Translations under genes and position numbers: made by a program
The notes under the pieces: model-generated
Told to the model about the DNA's origin: nothing
Seen by the model: the letters and a program-made list of their open reading frames with translations, nothing else
Database searches by the model: none
Part shown: positions 43,449 to 53,175 of the stretch, piece after piece
Layout: every line of letters begins with the position of its first letter
Position numbering within the stretch: the first letter of the stretch is position 1
NCBI GenBank assembly: GCA_963756425.1
Contig: CAVWNW010000001.1
Coordinates: 190,479-254,478, forward strand
Length of the DNA stretch: 64,000 bases
Source of the DNA: DASQUK01 sp963756425
GTDB taxonomy: Bacteria > Actinomycetota > Acidimicrobiia > Acidimicrobiales > VFJN01
Direction: 5' to 3'

Positions 43449-44681
43449 ATGCTAATGCCGCCTGAACCCACTTCTCACCCCCCTGACGAGATCTCCGGCC
43501 CGGTTCGTGATCAGAGCACCGAACGGCCCGCCGCCGACGCCGGTGCCACCCAGCGGCCGCCCGAGTCGCCGCCCGACGCGTCTTCCGGCGACGGGTCTTC
43601 CGGCGACGGGTCCTCCAGCGACGGGACGCGGCGGGTCCGCCGGCGCCGCCGCATCTGGCCGATCGCCGTCACCGTCCTGGTCGTGGCGTTCATCGTCGGT
43701 GCCGCCACGGTTCCGCTGCCGTACTACGCCTACCGGCCCGGAAGCGTGCGTGACACCGAGCCACTGATCACGGTCGCCGACGAGCAGACCTTTCCGTCTC
43801 GGGGCTCCATCAGCTACACGACGGTTTCGTTGCGCCAGGCGACGCTCTTCGGCATGCTCGCCGGCTGGCTCGACGACGACGTCGACGTGTTTCCGCGCGA
43901 GAAGGTGCTCGGCGACCGCAACGCCGAGGAGAACCGCACGCTCAACCTGCAGATGATGGACACGTCCAAGCAGGTGGCCGCACAGGTGGCGCTCGAACGT
44001 CTGGGACACCCCGTCGACGTGAGCATCACCGGTGAGACCGTGGTCAACGTGCTGCCCGACCTGCCGGCCGATGGCGTGCTCGAGCCGGGCGACACCATCA
44101 CCGCGGTGAATGGCGAGGCGCTCGACGAGCCGGACGACCTCACACGGCTGCTCGCCGACGACCGCCCGGGCGACGAGGTGAAAGTCACCGTCGAGCCGCC
44201 CACCGGGTCGCAGCCGCGGGACGTGGAGCTGGCCCTGGGCGCCGATCCCGACGATCCCGGCCGGGCCATCATCGGCATCGAGGTCACGGGCAGGGGCATC
44301 GACTTCGACTTCCCGATCGACGTCACCATCGACACCGGCGACGTCGGCGGGCCCTCGGCCGGACTGGCGTTCACGCTGGCGATCATCGACGACCTGACCC
44401 CCGGCGACCTGACCGGTGGTGCCGACGTCGCGGTCACAGGCACGATCAACAGCGACGGCACGGTGGGCCCCGTGGGTGGAACCGGACAGAAGGCCGCGGC
44501 GGTGCGGGCGCAGGGCTACGACGTCTTCCTCGTTCCGAGCGCCGATTACGCGGCGGCCCGGCAACATGCCGGCGACGTCGACGTCATCGCCGTGGACACG
44601 CTCGACGAGGCCCTCGCCGCCCTCGCCGACCTGGGCGGGAACGTCGACGACCTGCCCCAGCCGGCCCCGTCACAGGGCTGA
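43449..44681 (+). CDS. Membrane-anchored PDZ-Lon protease (YlbL/Rv3194c-like)
   Basis: A 410-residue protein: a cytoplasmic N-terminus with a Ser/Gly/Asp repeat (SSGDGSSGDGSSSDG), one helix near 70-92 (IAVTVLVVAFIVGAATV), an outer domain, a PDZ domain (about 195-275) and a Lon-type S16 domain. The catalytic dyad is Ser in DVGGPSAGL and Lys in GTGQKAAA. It probably degrades or processes envelope proteins outside the membrane. Start ATG 43449 or 43455. In mycobacteria the family neighbours UPF0182 and DUF2342, as seen nearby here. Confidence 0.9.
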   Translation: MLMPPEPTSHPPDEISGPVRDQSTERPAADAGATQRPPESPPDASSGDGSSGDGSSSDGTRRVRRRRRIWPIAVTVLVVAFIVGAATVPLPYYAYRPGSVRDTEPLITVADEQTFPSRGSISYTTVSLRQATLFGMLAGWLDDDVDVFPREKVLGDRNAEENRTLNLQMMDTSKQVAAQVALERLGHPVDVSITGETVVNVLPDLPADGVLEPGDTITAVNGEALDEPDDLTRLLADDRPGDEVKVTVEPPTGSQPRDVELALGADPDDPGRAIIGIEVTGRGIDFDFPIDVTIDTGDVGGPSAGLAFTLAIIDDLTPGDLTGGADVAVTGTINSDGTVGPVGGTGQKAAAVRAQGYDVFLVPSADYAAARQHAGDVDVIAVDTLDEALAALADLGGNVDDLPQPAPSQG

Positions 44682-44770
44682 GACCGCCGCCAACGGGCAC
44701 ATCACCACTCAGAGCGGCGGGAAAATCGACCCTCGGCGCGTGGCCGACGCGAGTCATACCATCGGGGGTC

Positions 44771-47042
44771 ATGCCGGCCGAGCCTTCTCCCCTTGACGCG
44801 ACGGGCATCGCCCGCCGACATTTTTCGACCGTTCGGAAGGGTTACGACCCCACCGAGGTGCGTGCCTTCCTCCACGAGCTGTCGGAGATCGTCGGGCGGC
44901 TCCAACGGGGCGAGGCGCACCAGCTGGACCGCGCGGAGCGCGCCGAGGCTCGTGCCGAGCTCGCCGAACAGCTCGACGAGCACCGGTTGGTGGAGCTGCT
45001 CGGGGCGGAGACGGCCCGGGTCCTCGAGGCCGCCCGGGAGGCGGCCGGCGACATCCGGGCCAGGGCCGAGGAGGCGGCCGCGAGGATGGTCCGGGACGCA
45101 CAGGGCGAGGCGCACTCCACCGTTGAGCAGGCTGAGCGCGATGGCGCCAACCGAAGGAGGGAGATCGTCGCCGAGGCCGAGCAGCGTGCGCCAGGACGCC
45201 GAGGCGCTCCTCGAGCGGCGGCGGGCCGAGGCCCAGGAGCTGGCCGACGAGATGCGGCGCGCCGCAGAGTCCGACCGGGAACGGATGGTGGGCGAGGGTC
45301 AGCAGGCCCGGGCGGCGGCCGAGTCCGACGCCGAACGGCTGCGTGATACGGCCCGCGAGCAGGGACGGCAGCTCGTGATAGAGGCCCAAGTGGTCCGGGA
45401 ACGCATGCTCGACGACCTCGCCCATCGCCGCCGGACCGCCCGCGAGCAGCTCGAGCGCCTCAACGGAGCCCGCGAGCGGCTGCTGGCGGCCTATGAGGTC
45501 GTGCGCCGGACCGTCGACGAGGCGACGGTCGAGCTGACGGTCGCCCTGCCGCAGGCGAAGCTGGCCAGCGAGTCGGCGGCGCGGCGGGTGAGCGAGGAGC
45601 CGGAGCCATCGGTCGAGGAGCTGGAGGCCGAGCTCACGGTGGCCCGCATGGCGGGCCTCGTCGAGGACCTCGACCGCTTGGACGGTGTCGACGTCGACCA
45701 GATCGACGCGCTGATCCACGGCGGCTTGGAGGCTGACGACCGCCACCTCGCCGACGAGGAGGCCGGTCTCCCGCGCCGCACGGCCATCACCGAGGCCAGC
45801 GACCGCAAGAGCATCTGGCCGTTCCGCCGGCGCCCCGCGGACGAGCAGCAGAGCGCACCGGCCCCGCCGGCCGTGGCCGTCAGGCCCGCCAGGGTGGCGG
45901 ACCGGCCCATCGAGCGGTCCGCTCCGCCACCCAGCACGGATGACACGGCCGGGGACGTCGCCGAGGACGACCGGACTCCGGTGGTCGAGCCCCCGGCCGA
46001 CGAGGCGGCGGACGAGGCCGCTCCCGACGACGCTCCCCACGACGCGCCTGTCCGGGAGGTCCACACCTCCGGCGCTGCGGCGGACGACGCCGCGTACGGG
46101 GACGGCGACGAAGACGACACCGAGGCCGGGGAGCAGGACCATGTGGAGGAGCTCTTCGCCCGGCTGAAGGCCGACCGCGGGGGTCCCGCCCCGGGCACGG
46201 CCGGCGAAGGAGAGGCGCTCGGCGTGGGCGCCACGGCGGTTGCCGTCATGGACGACCCGCAGGGGCACCGGGCCCCGCAAGCCGCCGAGGGCGAGCACGG
46301 CGAAGCCGACGCCGAGGCCGCCCCCGAGGCCGCCGTGGAGGAGGTCGAGGAGCTCGATCCCGATGAGGCGGTGCTGCACGAGCGTGATACCCACCTGGGC
46401 CCGGTCGAGCGCGACCTCGGGCGGCGGCTGAAGCGGGTCCTGGCCGACGAGCAGAACGAGGTGTTCGACCTGCTGCGACGCGACCAACCCGCCGCGCTCG
46501 ACGACGTGGTGCCTACCGCCCACGAGCACGTCCGCCGCTACGCCGCAGCCGCCCTGCCCGACCTCGACCTGGCCGCCGTCTCGGGTGCCGCCAGCGTCGA
46601 TCGCGAGCTCACCGAGCCGTGCTTGGCGCTCGCCTCCGAGCTGGGCCAGTCGCTGGTCGAACCCATGCGGGAGCGGATCGCGCGCTCGTTCGACGAATGC
46701 GAGGGTGACTTCGAGGAGGTGACCGAGCGGCTCCGGTCGGTCTACCGCGAGTGGAAGGGCCAGCGGATCGGTGCCGCCGTGCGGCACTACGCCGCCGCGG
46801 CCTACGCCTGGGGTGTCTACGAGGCGACCCCGACCGACACCGAGCTCCGGTGGCTGGTCGACCGGAGCGGCGAGGCCTGCCCCGACGCCGACGACAACGC
46901 CCTGGCGAGCGGCGTCCGCAAGGGCGAAGCCTTCCCCACCGGGGTCGTGTGCTCGCCCGCGCATCCGGATTGTCGCTGCCTGGTCGTGCCCGTGGGCGTC
47001 GGCATCCAGCACTCCGGAGCCGACGCGGGCCGTGGGCGATAG
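44771..47042 (+). pseudogene. DivIVA-like coiled-coil protein with phage MuF-like C-terminus, one frame break
   Basis: Corrected length is about 756 residues. N-terminus: DivIVA-like ARRHFSTVRKGYDPTEVRAF. A long Glu/Ala/Arg coiled coil follows to about 290, then an acidic/Pro-rich linker to 530. The C-terminal 220 residues end with LRWLVDRSGEACPDADDNAL (in part), GEAFPTG and AHPDCRC. This Cys/His-Pro-Cys-Arg-Cys pattern is that of the phage Mu gpF/SPP1 gp7 head-morphogenesis family. The frame is lost at 45181-45187, where removing one base joins the halves. Start ATG 44771 follows CGGGGGTC. Between the PDZ-Lon and UPF0182 genes. Function unknown, possibly polar or envelope-associated. Confidence 0.7.
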
Positions 47043-47088
47043 GCCCGCGCTCTAACCGTCAGAACCGCTATCGGTAGGCTCGGCCCCC

Positions 47089-50070
47089 ATGCGAGCCCCC
47101 GACGACCTGCCGCGCCGAGCGCCCCGGCGCAAGAACGGCAGGCGCGGGCGCACGCTGCTCATCGTCGGCGTCATTGCGGCGTTCATCCTGCTCACGTCGC
47201 TGCGGGGCATCGCCGGCTTCTACACCGACTACCTGTGGTTCGACTCGCTGAACCAGACGGGGGTGTGGCGGGGGATCCTCGGAGCCAAGCTGAGCCTGTC
47301 GCTCATCTTCATGGTGGGCTTCTTCCTGCTGGCCTGGGTCAACCTGCTGATCGCCGACCGCATCGCGCCGCCCTACCGCCTCGCGGGCCCGGAGGACGAG
47401 CTGCTCGAGCGGTACCACGACATCGTCGACGACCGCATGGGCTGGTTGCGCATCGTCATCTGCGTCCTGCTGGCGATCATCGCGGGGTCGGGTGTGTCAT
47501 CGGAGTGGAACTCCTGGGTGCTGTTCACCAACGGCGGCGACTTCGGCATCGAGGACCCGCAGTTCCACAACGACATCGGGTTCTACGTCTTCCGGCTGCC
47601 GTTCCTGTCGTTCGTGGTCGACTGGCTGTTCGCGTCGCTGCTGATCGTCATCATCGTCACGGCGGTGGCGCACTACCTGAACGGCGGCATCCGGGTGCAG
47701 CCACCGTCGCCGCGGGTCACACCACAGGTGAAGGCCCACCTGTCGGTGCTCCTCGCGGTCCTGGCATTGGTCAAGACCGCCGACTATTGGCTGCAGCGCT
47801 TCGAGCTCACGACGTCGTCCCGCGGCATCGTCGACGGTGCCAGCTACACCGACGTCCGTGCGCAGCTCCCGGCGCTCAACCTGCTGCTGCTCATCTCCCT
47901 GTGTGCAGCGGCGCTGTTCGTCGTCAACATCTTCCGTCGAGGCTGGACCCTCCCCGCCGTCGCCGTCGGCCTGTGGATCTTCGTGGCGGTGGTCGCCGGG
48001 GGGATCTACCCGCAGTACGTCCAGCGGTTTCAGGTCCAGCCCAACGAGTCGGCGCGCGAGCGCCCCTACATCCAGCGCAACATCGAGGCGACCAGGGCCG
48101 CGCTGGGCCTGGCCAACGTCACGACCCAGCGGTTCCAGCCGCAAGCCAACGCCGCCGACGTTCAGCTCACGGGGGCGGAGCCGACCGTGAGGAACATCCG
48201 CCTGTGGGATCCGGCCGCCCGGCTGTCGGGCCAAACCTTCGAGCAGCTCCAGCGGATCCGCAACTTCTACAACATCAACGACGTCGACGTTGACCGCTAC
48301 GCGATCGACGGCCAACCCACGCAGGTGAACATCGGCGTCCGGACGATCAACCCCGACGGCGTGCCGGGCGACTCCTGGGAGGCGGCGCACCTGGCCTACA
48401 CCCACGGGTACGGCGTCGTGATGGCCCCGTCCAACACGTCGGAGGGCAACGAGCCCCAGTTCGTCATGGGCGACATCCCGCAGCGGGACGTCGAGAGCAT
48501 CTCGCTCGACCAGCCGGGCATCTACTTCGGCGAGGACCTCGACGGCTACATCGTGGTCGACACCAACCGGGACGAGATCGACTTCCAGGACGCGGAGGGC
48601 GAGACGCAGCCCACGACCTACAGCGGTGACGATGGGGTCCAGGCCAACTCGCTGGTGCGCCGCGCGGCGTTTGCGCTGCGCTTCGGCGACCTCAACCCGC
48701 TGATCTCCGACTTCATGACCGACAATTCCCGCGTCGTCTACGTGCGTGACGTCATCGAGCGGGTGACGAAGCTGGCGCCTTTCCTCCATGCGGACACCGA
48801 TCCGTACCCGGTCGTGGTCGACGGCAAGGTCCAATGGGTGGTGGACCTCTACACGACAACCTCGCGCTACCCCTACGCGCAGATGGCCGACACCGACCAG
48901 GTGTCGTCGTCGAGCGGCCTGAATCGCCGGTTCAACTACGTGCGCAACTCGGTCAAGGCCACGGTCGACGCGTACGAGGGCACGGTCACGTTCTACGTGA
49001 TGGACGAGGAAGATCCCATCATCAACGCGTACCGGGATGCCTTCCCCGACCTGTTCAGCGACGACCAGATTCCCAAGGAGCTGCAGGCACATCTGCGCTA
49101 CCCCGAGGACCTGTTCCGGGTCCAGACCGGGGCCTATGCCCGTTATCACCTCGACGATCCCGACGACTTCTTCAACCAGGACGACTCCTGGCGCGTCGCC
49201 CGGGATCCGGGGACCGCCGGCGCCGACCCCTCGACGCAGGTCACCAACGAGCAGGGGCAGGTCACCGGTGCCCAGGCCCCTCGGATCGCGCCCTACTACC
49301 AGCTGCTACAGCTTCCGAATGAGTCGGGTGAGGTGTCGCGGCAGGCCGAGATGGCGCTGATGCGGCCGTTCGTCCCCTTCAGCGAGGACGATCGCAGCCA
49401 GTTGCTCACGGCGTTCATGGCGGCGCGGATGGACCCCGGCCACTACGGCGAGCTGGTGGTCTACGAGATGCCACCGGGCGACCTCCCGGACGGCCCCGGG
49501 ATCGCCGCGGGCAAGATCCAGGCCGACGAGAACGTCTCCCGTGACGAGACCGAGCTCGGGCGCGGGGGCTCGAGGGTGCTGTTCGGGAACCTGCTCCTGG
49601 TGCCGATCGACAACGCCCCCCTCTACGTTCAGCCGTTCTACGTCGTCCCGGAGGCGGAGACCCGCCAGCTCCCTCAACTCGAGCGGGTGATCGCCGCGTT
49701 CGGCGACGAGGTCGTGATCGAGGACACGCTGCAGGAAGCCCTGGCGGCGCTGTTCGGCGAACGCGTGGCGACGCAGGAACGCCCCGGGGAGGAGGGCGAG
49801 CAGCCACCGCCCGACGGCGAGGCCGAGCCACCACCCCAGGAGGGGGGCACCACGGCCGAGGAGGCCGCACGCCTGCTCGCCCGGGCTGACCAGCTGTTCG
49901 ACCAGGCCGATGCTGCGCTGGCCGACGGCGACCTCGCCACGTTCCAGGAGCGCCTGAATCAGGCCCGCGAGCTGGTGGCGCAGGCGAACGCGCTGCTGGC
50001 CGGCGACCAGGGCGGCGGCGAGTCGACAACGACCACGTCGACGACGGAGCCCGAGACGTCACCGGCCTAG
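47089..50070 (+). CDS. UPF0182-family membrane protein (Rv3193c-like)
   Basis: A 993-residue protein with about seven membrane helices in the first 310 residues (beginning LLIVGVIAAFILLTSLRGIA) and a large outer domain. Family hallmarks include FYTDYLWFDSL, AERPYIQRNI-like RERPYIQRNIEATRAAL, NNIRLWD-like RNIRLWD, VVWVVDLYTT-like VQWVVDLYTTTSRYPYA and LVYGVP-like MALMRPFVPF. The role of the family is not established; the C-terminus is a charged, Pro-rich and Thr-rich tail. Start ATG 47089. Full family length. Confidence 0.92.
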   Translation: MRAPDDLPRRAPRRKNGRRGRTLLIVGVIAAFILLTSLRGIAGFYTDYLWFDSLNQTGVWRGILGAKLSLSLIFMVGFFLLAWVNLLIADRIAPPYRLAGPEDELLERYHDIVDDRMGWLRIVICVLLAIIAGSGVSSEWNSWVLFTNGGDFGIEDPQFHNDIGFYVFRLPFLSFVVDWLFASLLIVIIVTAVAHYLNGGIRVQPPSPRVTPQVKAHLSVLLAVLALVKTADYWLQRFELTTSSRGIVDGASYTDVRAQLPALNLLLLISLCAAALFVVNIFRRGWTLPAVAVGLWIFVAVVAGGIYPQYVQRFQVQPNESARERPYIQRNIEATRAALGLANVTTQRFQPQANAADVQLTGAEPTVRNIRLWDPAARLSGQTFEQLQRIRNFYNINDVDVDRYAIDGQPTQVNIGVRTINPDGVPGDSWEAAHLAYTHGYGVVMAPSNTSEGNEPQFVMGDIPQRDVESISLDQPGIYFGEDLDGYIVVDTNRDEIDFQDAEGETQPTTYSGDDGVQANSLVRRAAFALRFGDLNPLISDFMTDNSRVVYVRDVIERVTKLAPFLHADTDPYPVVVDGKVQWVVDLYTTTSRYPYAQMADTDQVSSSSGLNRRFNYVRNSVKATVDAYEGTVTFYVMDEEDPIINAYRDAFPDLFSDDQIPKELQAHLRYPEDLFRVQTGAYARYHLDDPDDFFNQDDSWRVARDPGTAGADPSTQVTNEQGQVTGAQAPRIAPYYQLLQLPNESGEVSRQAEMALMRPFVPFSEDDRSQLLTAFMAARMDPGHYGELVVYEMPPGDLPDGPGIAAGKIQADENVSRDETELGRGGSRVLFGNLLLVPIDNAPLYVQPFYVVPEAETRQLPQLERVIAAFGDEVVIEDTLQEALAALFGERVATQERPGEEGEQPPPDGEAEPPPQEGGTTAEEAARLLARADQLFDQADAALADGDLATFQERLNQARELVAQANALLAGDQGGGESTTTTSTTEPETSPA

Positions 50071-50104
50071 CGCGTCCGGGGGTCGGCGCGGGCCGGCGCA
50101 GGGG

Positions 50105-50133
50105 TTGGCTGGTCGGAGGGCGACCGATAAGGT
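50105..50133 (+). promoter_or_regulatory. Promoter of the initiator tRNA gene
   Basis: TTGGCT (50105-50110), 17 bases, TAAGGT (50128-50133). Transcription would start near 50140, about nine bases before the mature tRNA. A clear sigma-A-type match. Confidence 0.65.
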
Positions 50134-50148
50134 GTGTCTCCCTAACGA

Positions 50149-50225
<77 letters not shown>

Positions 50226-50240
50226 ACGAAACCGCAGGTT

Positions 50241-50266
50241 AGAGCCGGTGCGAAAGCGCCGGCTCT
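50241..50266 (+). terminator. tRNA terminator hairpin
   Basis: AGAGCCGGTGC and GCGCCGGCTCT pair around GAAA with one G:U, 15 bases after the tRNA CCA, followed by TCTG. Confidence 0.7.
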
Positions 50267-50298
50267 TCTGCTGACTGGCCGATCTTCTACCGGGTCTT

Positions 50299-50588
50299 CT
50301 ACCGAACGCACCGGCAGCGGGCGCGGTCGTGCGCCATGGAACGCACGACAGCGAGGGTTCGGGCGGCCGGGGCGACGCGCCGCACGTCCTCGAGCGCCAG
50401 TGACACCTTGGTCCGCTCGGCGAACATCTCGCCGCTGACTTCGGGCTGAGCATGATGACGACGTGCCGGCGGCTCGGTGGGCCGTAGACCTCGTGGAGCG
50501 TGCCAGGTGCCTCCTCGAATCCCCACGAGCAAGCGACTTCCTGGCCGTACTCGAGTTCCGGTTCGGTCTTGCGCATCTGTCTCACCAC
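50299..50588 (-). pseudogene. Small hypothetical protein coupled to the HEPN gene, one frame break
   Basis: From GTG 50588 (or ATG 50576) the frame reads MRKTEPELEYGQEVACSWGF, then GTLHEVYGPPSRRHVVIML. Near 50455 it must gain one base (AGCCCGAAG) to continue as EVSGEMFAERTKVSLALEDV to the stop at 50299. Corrected length about 96 residues. It overlaps the end of the HEPN gene, so the two are translationally coupled. No fold recognised; a partner of the HEPN protein is possible. Confidence 0.45.
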
Positions 50589-51145
50589 GGTGACGGGATC
50601 TGAAGCAGTCCGCCGAGCCCCGTCGCCGTCACCTGATCCCTGGTACTGCCAGACTCGGGGTCGCTCGACGGTGTCGGCGGTACGAGGTCAGCGCCGCGCT
50701 CGATGTGACCTGAGCCGGCGACCCGAGCGACCTGTGTCTCATTGCCGTGGACGATGGCGTTGCGAAAGTCGACGGCCACGTCGAGACAGCTGAGTGCCGC
50801 CTCCATCGCGGAGCCCTGCGCTTTGAGCACGCGGACGATGTTGAACCCGACCCGAGAGAAGTCGTTCGCCGGGACGCTCGTTCGGTGTGTCTGAGCGTCG
50901 AGCCGGTGCCCCTGGCTCATGAGCTTGCTCACGAGCTCCTGCTGCTGGGTGCTGACCCTGGTGGCGGGGACGTCGATTGCGTCGTTGTAAAGCTCGCGAC
51001 AGTAGGTCTGGAACTGCGCGAGCAACGCGACGAACCGGCTTCGGTTGAGCTGCTCCACACCCCAAGGGTGGCCGGGCGCTGAGCCCCTCGCGTCGCCGTG
51101 GATCCGTTCGAGCTCGTCAGGCGCACAAGTCCGACGGTCTGCCAT
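50582..51145 (-). CDS. HEPN-like domain protein
   Basis: A 187-residue soluble, mostly helical protein. VDFRNAIVHGN near 126-135 fits the HEPN RNase motif RX4-6H (Arg 128, His 133) following a long helical region. HEPN proteins include RNase toxins and nucleotide-binding partners in toxin-antitoxin and phage-defence systems; catalysis here is not shown. Start ATG 51145 chosen over an upstream in-frame codon because no homologous sequence precedes it. Co-directional with the integrase fragment and the small gene downstream. Confidence 0.55.
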   Translation of the reverse strand: MADRRTCAPDELERIHGDARGSAPGHPWGVEQLNRSRFVALLAQFQTYCRELYNDAIDVPATRVSTQQQELVSKLMSQGHRLDAQTHRTSVPANDFSRVGFNIVRVLKAQGSAMEAALSCLDVAVDFRNAIVHGNETQVARVAGSGHIERGADLVPPTPSSDPESGSTRDQVTATGLGGLLQIPSPW

Positions 51146-51179
51146 TGGGCCAAGGCGGGCGAAGGCATGGGCACAAGGT

Positions 51180-51428
51180 CTACTCGTCGTCGTCCACCGC
51201 GGCATTGAGCGCCGGCGGCGGGTCGAGCGCCATAGCAACCAGGTCGGAGAACACGGTGGCGGCGTCGGCCTGCATGCCGGGAATGACGTGCTGGTACACG
51301 GTGATCGTCAACGCCGGGCTGGCATGGCCGAGCCGCTCGCTGACGACCTTCACGGGCACGCCCGCCTTCTCGGAGCCGAACACGATGGGGCCTGAGGGCG
51401 CGCTGCGAGCGGGCAGGTCAGCAGCCAC
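51180..51428 (-). pseudogene. Tyrosine recombinase (integrase), C-terminal fragment
   Basis: About 65 residues of the catalytic C-terminus remain: GVPVKVVSERLGHASPALTI, then TVYQHVIPGMQADAA, including the nucleophile Tyr and the LGH box. The box II HxxR part and everything N-terminal are missing; the upstream 20 codons are unrelated. The gene cannot encode an active integrase. Confidence 0.8.
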
Positions 51429-51510
51429 GTGTCGAGAATGCCCGGCTCACCTGCCCGGACGCATCACGTCACCGCGTAGTTCCGGTCGACCCCGCGGCAC
51501 GGTGACACCA

Positions 51511-52602
51511 CTATTCCTGGTTGCGGCGCTCACGCTGTCGGTAGCCGTACGCGGCCTGAAGCACCGCCTCGTCGCTGGCAAACCCGGTGCCCACGGCGCC
51601 ACCGACTGTGGCAATCGTGGCCAAGAGCCACGCCACGGCCAGATAGTCGCCTCCGTCTGCGGGATGGCCGAGAGCCGGCCCGAGGATGCCACGTGGCAGG
51701 AGGAGAACCTCCACCAACAGGCCCGCGCCGAACAACCCGACGTACAGGCACAGCACACCGATCGTCACTGTGATGAGGGTCGTCGCGTTGTAGAGCCTCG
51801 CGAGTTCGCGGTCGCCGGCGCTCGACGGGCGCTCCCACATCTCGTGATCGATCACCAGCCAAGCCACCATGGTCGCCACGGCGAGGACCGCGGCGATCCC
51901 CAGGCGCAGGGAACCCACTGCGACCGCCATGCGCCACACCGTCTCGGTGATCAGGACGACCGCCCCCGCTGCGAAGGCAGCGGCGAACGCGCTCGAGAGT
52001 TGGGGGACGAGGAGCCAAGGACGGTTGGCCCTTACCATCCCGGCGAGGAGTCGCGCTCGACTGTGCCGGCCGGTGCCGACGAATCGGACGTCGATGTCGC
52101 CTGCGCCGGGCGTCGTCCTGGCGAACGGCGCCAGTTGGTTCGTAGCCGTCGCTGCTGGGGCCCCCTGCGGAAGGCTCTGGATGGCGTCCTCGACCAACTC
52201 GGCGACAACGCGGACCACGGCCTGCCGGGCCCGTCGCTGCAGGCGTACCGCTCCGAGGGCGGGCAAGGAGGTGATGGCGACGCGGGCGCGGCGGTTGATG
52301 TCGGCCACGATGGGTTGGAGCCCGCTCCGTCGCGGCTGGTCGGTGATGCACACGACGACGTCGAGCCCGTGCCGCTGGGCTACGACGTCGACGATGTCCT
52401 TCAAGGCGAGCGAACCCTGTTCGTCGGCGGTGAACCGGTGCTCGATGGCCAGGACCCGCCAGTCCCACTGGTCGGAGACGTCCCGGCGCAACTCCTCGGC
52501 CACATCGGCGGCGATGTCACGGGCTAGCTGGTAGGGGAGGCCGGGGTCGCCCACGAGTCCTACGACAATCGTCGATCCTGGCGCCGGGTGCTCGGCAGTC
52601 AC
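51511..52602 (-). CDS. Membrane protein of unknown function
   Basis: A 363-residue protein. The first 190 residues are soluble alpha/beta (IVVGLVGDPGLPYQLARDIA, VVVCITDQPRRSG). Four membrane helices follow between 195 and 350 with the loop LVIDHEMWERPSSAGDRELA. I recall similar membrane proteins in Actinobacteria but can assign no function. Start GTG 52602. It lies between the integrase fragment and the IS remnant, so it could be cargo. Confidence 0.65.
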   Translation of the reverse strand: MTAEHPAPGSTIVVGLVGDPGLPYQLARDIAADVAEELRRDVSDQWDWRVLAIEHRFTADEQGSLALKDIVDVVAQRHGLDVVVCITDQPRRSGLQPIVADINRRARVAITSLPALGAVRLQRRARQAVVRVVAELVEDAIQSLPQGAPAATATNQLAPFARTTPGAGDIDVRFVGTGRHSRARLLAGMVRANRPWLLVPQLSSAFAAAFAAGAVVLITETVWRMAVAVGSLRLGIAAVLAVATMVAWLVIDHEMWERPSSAGDRELARLYNATTLITVTIGVLCLYVGLFGAGLLVEVLLLPRGILGPALGHPADGGDYLAVAWLLATIATVGGAVGTGFASDEAVLQAAYGYRQRERRNQE

Positions 52603-52667
52603 GCCGTGTGCCCTCCTGCTTCGTCGCCGCCCCGGTACATCGTCCCGCAATGGTGCCGAGTTGGTCG

Positions 52668-52717
52668 CCGGCTCGGGGGGCGCCAGGGGAAAGGCACCAT
52701 CTCGCCCCCCGAGCCGG
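52668..52717. repeat. Perfect 15-bp inverted repeat at the IS remnant edge
   Basis: CCGGCTCGGGGGGCG and CGCCCCCCGAGCCGG enclose 20 bases. A second pair, ATGGTGCC (52650) and GGCACCAT (52693), overlaps it. It marks the break before the transposase remnant. Confidence 0.6.
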
Positions 52718-52719
52718 GG

Positions 52720-53163
52720 TGTGGCGACCGGCACGGCTATGCGGTCGGGCGGTGGCTGGCCGGTGAGACCGTCGAGGTCAGCGTCGATACCGGTGTCGTG
52801 AACGTCCATCACCGTGGCGTACTGGTCGCCACCCTCGCCCAGCGGCACCGTCCCGACCGCGAGCTCGCCGCCCTGCAGCGCAGGCCCCGTCGTCGGCTGG
52901 TCGTCCCCCGCCAGGCCACCGTCGGCCAAGCCGTCACCCGCAAAGTCGATTCGTCGGGGTCCATAAGCTTCGCCGGCTGGTCCTACCGGGTCGGCAAAGC
53001 CCACAAGCGGCGTCAGGTCCAGATCGCCATCGTCAGTGACGTCGTGGAGATCTCCTCGGGCGGCCAGGTCCTCAAGACCCATGCCATCCGCCACGACCGC
53101 TCACGCGAGCACGGCGCCTTCGCCAACCCCGGCGGCCGACCCCGCCGCATCAACGCCGCCTAA
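52720..53163 (+). pseudogene. IS481-like transposase, C-terminal remnant
   Basis: About 147 codons without start or catalytic DDE domain. Two similar beta-rich modules are visible: YAVGRWLAGETVEVSVDTGV with VLVATLAQRH, and YRVGKAHKRRQVQIAIVSDV with VLKTHAIRHDR. Such C-terminal modules follow the integrase core in IS481-type transposases. The natural stop is TAA 53161-53163. Truncated at the left. Confidence 0.65.
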
Positions 53164-53175
53164 CCCCCACCCAAG

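Noticed and set aside
44682..44770. Riboswitch or regulatory RNA before the DivIVA-like gene
   Set aside because: Only 89 bases with no stable conserved fold that I can recognise; nothing to support a call.
45491..46249. Ser/Ala-rich minus-strand frame
   Set aside because: Antisense to the coiled coil and acidic linker of the DivIVA-like gene.
50258..50310. TCTTCTACCG occurring twice as an attachment repeat
   Set aside because: The two copies are 12 bases apart and only ten bases long, which is too short and close for att sites.
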